Part shown: positions 7,920-11,665 of the stretch, in pieces
How positions within the stretch are numbered: the stretch's first letter is position 1
Layout: every line of letters begins with the position of its first letter
Assembly (NCBI GenBank): GCA_026985945.1
Contig: JALSPN010000135.1
Span: 1-11,665 of the forward strand
Source of the DNA: Thermodesulfobacteriales bacterium
Lineage (GTDB): Bacteria; Desulfobacterota; Thermodesulfobacteria; Thermodesulfobacteriales; Thermodesulfatatoraceae
Direction of reading: 5' to 3'
DNA: 11,665 nucleotides
Notes under the pieces: generated by a model
What the model was told of the DNA's origin: nothing
Databases searched by the model: none
Seen by the model: only the letters and a program-made list of their open reading frames with translations
Made by a program: the position numbers and the translations under genes

Positions 7920-7945
7920 GGGGGCTTTAAGCCCCCTTCTTTTTT
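7920..7945 (+). terminator. Rho-independent terminator after fhs
   Basis: GGGGGCT (7920-7926) pairs with AGCCCCC (7930-7936) around a TTA loop, and TTCTTTTTT follows. It begins seven bases after the fhs stop. A second small hairpin, GGGGA/TCCCC (7948-7962), comes directly after but has no T-tract. Confidence 0.88.
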
Positions 7946-8017
7946 ATGGGGAATTTCTCCCCTGAAAGCGGGCACTTTTCCTCAGCCCTGCTTATGAAAG
8001 TATCAATAAAAGAAGTC

Positions 8018-8078
8018 TTCAATTGAAAAACAAGATCTATTTCAAGTTAAATTTACGAAATCTCCTTGATGGTATATT
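8018..8078 (+). promoter_or_regulatory. Candidate folD promoter/operator region
   Basis: The gap between the fhs terminator and folD is AT-rich. It holds a perfect 10-base palindrome TTCAATTGAA (8018-8027) and an inverted pair TTGAAA (8023-8028) / TTTCAA (8040-8045). The same TTGAAA can serve as a -35 box (five of six) with TTAAAT (8047-8052, four of six) 18 bases on. A second possible -10, TATATT (8073-8078), has only a poorly spaced TTTACG upstream. A promoter here is expected because a terminator precedes it, but the exact boxes are uncertain. Confidence 0.35.
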
Positions 8079-8120
8079 TCTTGCAATAAAAAGCAGAAAA
8101 TTTGAGGAGGTCAGGAAGAA

Positions 8121-9023
8121 ATGGCGGCTAGAATAATAAGCGGCAAAGAGATTTCGGCTGAGATTCGGGAGGAGTTAAAAAAAGAAGTCCAGGAACTAAA
8201 AGAAAAGCACGGGGTTACCCCGGGGCTGGTGACGATTTTAGTGGGGGAGAATCCGGCCTCTGTTTCTTATGTCACGGCCAAACAGCGCACAGCCCACGAT
8301 TTAGGTTTTCATTCCGTTCAGGAAAATCTGCCAGAAGATGTCTCTGAAGAAGAGTTGCTCAAGATGATTGCGAAATATAACAACGACCCGAGCATTCATG
8401 GGATTTTGGTTCAGCTTCCGCTTCCCAGGCATATAGACGAAAGAAAGATTATTCATGCCATTGATCCCCGCAAAGACGTGGACGGATTCCACCCGGTAAA
8501 TGTAGGGAAAATGGTCATCGGAGAGCCCTGTTTTCTACCCTGCACCCCTCACGGGATCCTGGTGATGCTTGCCCGGGCCGGGGTGGAGGTTTCTGGAGCT
8601 GAGGTAGTGGTAATCGGGCGTAGTAACATTGTAGGCAAACCGGTTGCCATTCTCCTTATGCAGAAGAGAAAACCCGTGGGGAACGCTACGGTAACCGTCT
8701 GCCACACCGGGACCAAAGACATGACCTTTCATACCAAAAGGGCAGATATCCTTATTGTAGCGGCTGGAAAGCCCAAAGTGGTTACCGGGGATATGGTGAA
8801 AGAGGGGGTGGTGGTGATAGATGTGGGTGTCAATCGTATCGGCACCACTCCTGAGGGCAAAGCCATTCTTTGTGGGGATGTCGATTTTGATTCTGTAAAG
8901 GAGAAGGCGGCTGCCATTACCCCTGTGCCAGGAGGGGTAGGGCCCATGACCATTACCATGCTCATGAAAAACACGGTTGAAGCCGCCAAAATGTGGGCAG
9001 GGCTTCCTTCGGAAGTGGGTTAG
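8121..9023 (+). CDS. folD: Bifunctional methylene-THF dehydrogenase / methenyl-THF cyclohydrolase FolD
   Basis: 300-aa cytosolic enzyme interconverting 10-formyl-, methenyl- and methylene-THF, following fhs in the methyl branch and usually NADP-linked. The active-site pair Y50 and K54 lies in SYVTAKQRTA, at the same numbering as E. coli FolD. Further family marks are ILVQLPLPRHID, the DPRKDVDGFHPVN folate segment, PCTPHGI, the Rossmann motif VVIGRSNIVGKP, ADILIVAAGKP, VVIDVGVNRIG, and TPVPGGVGPMT near the C-terminus. ATG 8121 follows GAGGAGGT (8104-8111) with normal spacing. An insert (KRKPVGNATVTVCHTGT) lengthens the loop after the dinucleotide motif slightly compared with short FolDs. It lies between a terminator upstream and cooS 62 bases downstream, with no hairpin terminator seen before cooS, so it may be co-transcribed with cooS. 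Confidence 0.96.
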   Translation: MAARIISGKEISAEIREELKKEVQELKEKHGVTPGLVTILVGENPASVSYVTAKQRTAHDLGFHSVQENLPEDVSEEELLKMIAKYNNDPSIHGILVQLPLPRHIDERKIIHAIDPRKDVDGFHPVNVGKMVIGEPCFLPCTPHGILVMLARAGVEVSGAEVVVIGRSNIVGKPVAILLMQKRKPVGNATVTVCHTGTKDMTFHTKRADILIVAAGKPKVVTGDMVKEGVVVIDVGVNRIGTTPEGKAILCGDVDFDSVKEKAAAITPVPGGVGPMTITMLMKNTVEAAKMWAGLPSEVG

Positions 9024-9052
9024 ACTTGCCTTGCGCGTAATTTCATGTTTTG

Positions 9053-9069
9053 TTTAGAAAAATTCTAAA
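9053..9069. promoter_or_regulatory. Perfect inverted repeat just upstream of cooS
   Basis: TTTAGAA (9053-9059), AAA, TTCTAAA (9063-9069): a 17-base palindrome with 7-base arms. It ends five bases before the cooS ribosome site AGGAGG (9075-9080). Its position suits an operator that blocks transcription or translation of cooS. No convincing promoter boxes could be set around it, so its role is inferred. Confidence 0.4.
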
Positions 9070-9085
9070 GTTTTAGGAGGCCCTT

Positions 9086-11134
9086 ATGGCAATGGATCCC
9101 AGGGCAAGGTTTAGAGACCGCAAGCCAAGTTGTACGGTTCAATGTGCGGTAAACCAGGAGATTCTGGAGCATTTGCAGGGCAAAGTGATGACGGCTCCGG
9201 AACGGGTTTTCAAAAGGGGGACGAAGCCCTGCCTTTTCGGCAAGGGAGGGACGTGCTGTCACGTATGCAATATGGGTCCCTGCCAGATCATTGAAGGCGT
9301 GGAAGAGATGCGGGGAGTGTGTGGGGCCACGGCGGCCACGGTGGCTTCCCGAAATTTCTGCCGGATGGTAGCAGGGGGGACTTCAGCCCATTCCGACCAC
9401 GGCCGGGGGATTGCCGAAGTCTTCTATGAGACGGTCCACGGTGAGACGGAAGATTTTGAGATCAAGGACGAAAATAAACTCCGTTTGGTGGCCTATTATT
9501 TCGGTCTTGATCCCAAAAAGGAGACCAGAGAGCTTGCCAGGGAAGTGGCGGTAGAGGCCCTCAAACAGTTTGGTCAGCAAAAGGGTCCTCTGGCCTTTGT
9601 AAAGCGAGCCCCTGAAAAGAGACAGGCCAAGTGGCAAGAGCTTGGGGTTGTGCCCCGCGGGGTGGACCGGGAAGTAGTAGAACTTTTGCACCGCACCACG
9701 GTGGGAGTGGATCAGGATTTTCGAAGCCTTCTTAAGGCCTCGGTGCGCTGTGCCCTTGCTGATGGCTGGGGCGGCTCCATGCTTGCCACCGAGCTTCAGG
9801 ATATCCTCTTCGGGACTCCTGTTCCCATCCGGGCCACGGTAAATCTCGGCGTCCTTAAGGAAGACATGGTAAATGTCACCGTGCACGGTCACGAGCCGGA
9901 GGTGGCCGAAGCCCTTGCCATGGCGGCGCAGGACCCTGAAATTATCAAAGAAGCCCAAAAGGTAGGGGCTAAAGGGATAAACCTGGCCGGTATCTGCTGC
10001 ACCGGCAACGAAGTCCTCATGCGCCGCGGGATCCCTATCGCGGGAAGCTTTGTCCAGCAGGAGATGGCGCTGGCCACCGGGGCGGTAGAGGCTATGATCG
10101 TTGATGTCCAGTGTATTATGCAAAATGTAGCCACGGTGGCGCAGGCCTTCCACACCGCGGTCATCACGGTGAGTGACAAGGCTGAGATCGAAGGGGCCAT
10201 GCACATTCCCTTTGATCACCAGCATCCCGTTGAAAGTGCCAAAAAGATCCTGCGGGAAGCCATTTCGCGTTTTCCCAAAAGGGATAAGGCCCGGGTTTAT
10301 ATCCCCAAAAACAAAATGGACGTGGTGGCGGGCTTCAGTCACGAAACCATCCTTTATATTTTAGGAGGTCGTTTCCGGGCCTCTTACAAGCCCCTTAACG
10401 AGAACATTATCAACGGCCGCATCCTGGGGGTAGCGGCCATCGTAGGGTGTGATAACTTTCGAGTTTTTGACGAGGTGCATGTGGAGCTTGCCAAGGAACT
10501 CATAGCCAATAATGTGCTCGTGGTGGCTACCGGTTGTGCAGCCACAGGTCTTGGAAGGGCAGGGCTCCTTTCGCCAGAGGCCGCAAGCCTTGCCGGAGAT
10601 AGCCTGCGAGAGGTCCTGGAAGCGGTAGGGTGCCCGCCGGTGCTTCACATGGGCTCCTGTGTGGATAACAGCCGTATCCTTATCGCGCTTACCGAAATGG
10701 TAAATACCGGGGGGCTTGGGGAGGATATAGACGAGCTTCCGGCGGTCGGCTGTGCCCCGCAGTGGATGAGTGAGAAGGCCGTGGCTATCGGGAACTACTT
10801 TGTGGGTAGCGGTGCCTGTGTGGTCTTCGGGCCCAATTTCCCGACTGAAAAAAGCCAGGTAGCTACGGATTATCTCTTCCACGAATTCAAGAATATCTTT
10901 GGGGCACACTGGCTGGTAGCCCGTTCGGCCAAAGAATTCGCCGCGGTGATGATTGATAAAATAAACGAGAAGCGCAAAAATCTCGGGATTGATAAACCGA
11001 AACCGAGAATCCTCTTTGATATGGCGATGCGTCGAGCCCTTGAGAGCCCGAAGGTCACTTCACCTTTCCATGGCCTGGGCTGTTTCGGTCCGACCCATCT
11101 TCGCGTAGAGGAAGAAGAGGAAAAAGCAGCTTAG
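9086..11134 (+). CDS. cooS: Ni-dependent carbon monoxide dehydrogenase catalytic subunit (CooS/AcsA)
   Basis: 682-aa anaerobic CO dehydrogenase, a homodimeric Ni-Fe-S enzyme interconverting CO and CO2; here probably the carbonyl-branch enzyme of the Wood-Ljungdahl pathway. All cluster ligands are visible. Cluster D: C49 and C57. Cluster B: C58, C61, C66, C79 (CLFGKGGTCCHVCNMGPC). Cluster C: the HGH motif (H267/H269), C304/C305 (AGICCTGNE), C343 (VDVQCIMQN), C455 (IVGCDNFR), C484 (ATGCAATG) and C525 (HMGSCVDNSR). The acid-base residues H102 (TSAHSDHGRG) and K564 (WMSEKA) are also present, so the enzyme should be active. Length fits the acetyl-CoA-synthase-type CODH (about 670 aa). It ends in an acidic tail. 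ATG 9086 lies five bases after AGGAGG; ATG 9092 is an alternative. No cooF, cooC or acsB is seen within the window; an hdrA-type gene follows. Confidence 0.96.
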   Translation: MAMDPRARFRDRKPSCTVQCAVNQEILEHLQGKVMTAPERVFKRGTKPCLFGKGGTCCHVCNMGPCQIIEGVEEMRGVCGATAATVASRNFCRMVAGGTSAHSDHGRGIAEVFYETVHGETEDFEIKDENKLRLVAYYFGLDPKKETRELAREVAVEALKQFGQQKGPLAFVKRAPEKRQAKWQELGVVPRGVDREVVELLHRTTVGVDQDFRSLLKASVRCALADGWGGSMLATELQDILFGTPVPIRATVNLGVLKEDMVNVTVHGHEPEVAEALAMAAQDPEIIKEAQKVGAKGINLAGICCTGNEVLMRRGIPIAGSFVQQEMALATGAVEAMIVDVQCIMQNVATVAQAFHTAVITVSDKAEIEGAMHIPFDHQHPVESAKKILREAISRFPKRDKARVYIPKNKMDVVAGFSHETILYILGGRFRASYKPLNENIINGRILGVAAIVGCDNFRVFDEVHVELAKELIANNVLVVATGCAATGLGRAGLLSPEAASLAGDSLREVLEAVGCPPVLHMGSCVDNSRILIALTEMVNTGGLGEDIDELPAVGCAPQWMSEKAVAIGNYFVGSGACVVFGPNFPTEKSQVATDYLFHEFKNIFGAHWLVARSAKEFAAVMIDKINEKRKNLGIDKPKPRILFDMAMRRALESPKVTSPFHGLGCFGPTHLRVEEEEEKAA

Positions 11135-11143
11135 GTTAAAAAG

Positions 11144-11168
11144 AAAAGGCCCCGCCTCGGGGCCTTTT
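11144..11168 (+). terminator. Hairpin terminator or attenuator between cooS and hdrA
   Basis: AAAAGGCCCCG (11144-11154) pairs perfectly over 11 bases with CGGGGCCTTTT (11158-11168) around a CCT loop. The T-run is only four long and is followed by A's, so termination may be partial, letting some transcripts reach hdrA, whose ATG is 25 bases on. No promoter for hdrA is evident in the gap. Confidence 0.75.
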
Positions 11169-11192
11169 AAAAAAGTTTTGAGGTGAGGTTAA

Positions 11193-11665
11193 ATGGCCAA
11201 GAAAAAGAGCGGGAAGGTGCTGGTCTTAGGTGGAGGGATTGCCGGGGTTCAGACGGCCCTTGATCTGGCAGAGCTGGGTTACTACGTCTATCTGGTGGAG
11301 AAAAAGGCCTCCATCGGAGGCGTGATGGCCCAGCTCGATAAAACCTTTCCTACCAATGATTGTTCGATCTGAATTCTTGCGCCCAAGCTGGTGGAGGCCG
11401 GTCGGTCTCCCAATATCGAAATTATCACCCTGGCGGAGTTAAAAGAGCTTTCCGGGAAGCCAGGAAATTTTCGGGCCAGGCTCCACATAAGACCCCGTTA
11501 TGTGGATCCCCTTAAGTGCACTTCCTGTGGGATGTGCACCACCTATTGCCCCAAAGAGGTGGTAGATGAATACAACGAACGCCTGACCTTTACCAAGGCG
11601 GCCCGGATTGATTACGCCCAGGCCGTTCCCACCATTTATTACCTTGATGAAAAAGAATGCCTGCG
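11193..11665 (+). CDS. hdrA: HdrA-type FAD/Fe-S subunit with in-frame TGA read as selenocysteine (5' part)
   Basis: N-terminal 157 codons of a heterodisulfide-reductase-A-like flavoprotein that runs off the right edge. ATG 11193 follows a GAGGTGAGG ribosome site. The FAD-binding motif [19 protein letters not shown] (9-27) and [20 protein letters not shown] (35-54) are typical HdrA. Then comes DCSI, codon 60 = TGA (11370-11372), then [16 protein letters not shown]. HdrA proteins have a second Cys at codon 60, or Sec in Methanococcales. Reading continues with family-like sequence: [20 protein letters not shown], whose four cysteines (109, 112, 115, 119) bind a [4Fe-4S] cluster, then [14 protein letters not shown], where a further cluster motif begins. 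A candidate SECIS hairpin follows the TGA. The roughly 130-residue N-terminal domain of long HdrA is absent, as in QmoA-like or short HdrA forms. Next to fhs, folD and cooS it probably serves a methylene-THF reductase/Hdr electron-transfer complex. A disabling mutation or sequencing error is less likely. Confidence 0.87.
11370..11372 (+). other. In-frame TGA, predicted selenocysteine codon (Sec60 of HdrA)
   Basis: The TGA is 59 codons after the hdrA ATG. It replaces the second cysteine of the DCxxC motif, with unmistakable HdrA sequence in the same frame on both sides. C57 three residues before it is retained. Confidence 0.8.
11393..11410 (+). promoter_or_regulatory. Candidate bacterial SECIS element in hdrA
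   Basis: GGAGGCC (11393-11399) pairs with GGTCTCC (11404-11410), seven pairs including one G-T, around the loop GGTC (11400-11403). The loop starts 27 nt after the TGA. Bacterial SECIS elements lie within the coding sequence just after UGA, with the apical loop about 16-37 nt away and a G among its first two bases. The E. coli fdhF loop AGGUCU contains the same GGUC. The pairing is seen by eye; SelB binding is inferred. Confidence 0.68.

Noticed and set aside
9003..9015. Small hairpin CTTC/GAAG at the end of folD as a terminator
   Set aside because: The stem is only four pairs, lies within the coding sequence, and has no T-tract after it.
9017..9029. Sigma-54 -24/-12 promoter upstream of cooS (GG...GC)
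   Set aside because: Spacing between GG and GC is nine bases instead of ten, and the site overlaps the end of folD.
9383..10342. 319-aa open frame on the minus strand inside cooS
   Set aside because: It is antisense to a clear CODH gene, resembles no family I know, and is explained by high-GC codon bias of cooS.
11193..11372. A complete 59-aa gene, or an hdrA pseudogene ending at the TGA
   Set aside because: Family-typical HdrA sequence continues in the same frame for about 97 more codons without another stop, the TGA is at a Cys/Sec position, and a SECIS-like hairpin follows.

Overview
This window comes from a bacterium using standard bacterial codons, roughly half GC by eye. It holds two gene groups on opposite strands, separated by a divergent intergenic region at about 5859-6148. 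The gene content is a Wood-Ljungdahl branch with an HdrA-type flavoprotein, next to a Gram-negative-type ftsEX/envC/ctp/yibQ cell-envelope operon. This suggests an anaerobic, probably thermophilic sulfur-metabolising or acetogenic bacterium of the Desulfobacterota/Thermodesulfobacteriota type. The taxonomy is inferred from gene content and protein style; no rRNA or marker search was possible.

Left half, minus strand (5858 down to 1): a tightly packed operon of ftsE, ftsX, an EnvC-like murein hydrolase activator, a C-terminal processing protease (S41/Ctp), a divergent polysaccharide deacetylase (YibQ family) and hisC, which runs off the left edge. Adjacent genes overlap or lie within 10 bases of each other. 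FtsEX and the EnvC-like factor should form a membrane machine that switches on septal peptidoglycan amidases. The protease and deacetylase-like protein fit the same periplasmic envelope theme. A good -10 box sits so close to the ftsE ATG that the mRNA may be leaderless.

Right half, plus strand (6149 to 11665): fhs (formate-THF ligase), folD (methylene-THF dehydrogenase/cyclohydrolase), cooS (Ni-dependent CO dehydrogenase) and the start of an hdrA-type gene. Together they cover formate to methylene-THF in the methyl branch, CO2/CO chemistry in the carbonyl branch, and a flavin/Fe-S electron-transfer subunit of the kind often partnered with methylene-THF reductase. Hairpin terminators follow fhs and cooS, so the pathway genes may be transcribed or attenuated as separate units.

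The most striking signal is in hdrA. The frame opening at 11193 meets an in-frame TGA at 11370-11372, exactly where the HdrA family carries the second Cys of its DCxxC motif. The HdrA reading continues in frame past it to the window end. A 7-bp hairpin with a GGUC loop lies 27 nt after the TGA, which fits a bacterial SECIS element. I read this as a selenocysteine-containing HdrA (Sec60), not a broken gene; automatic gene calling would truncate or miss it.
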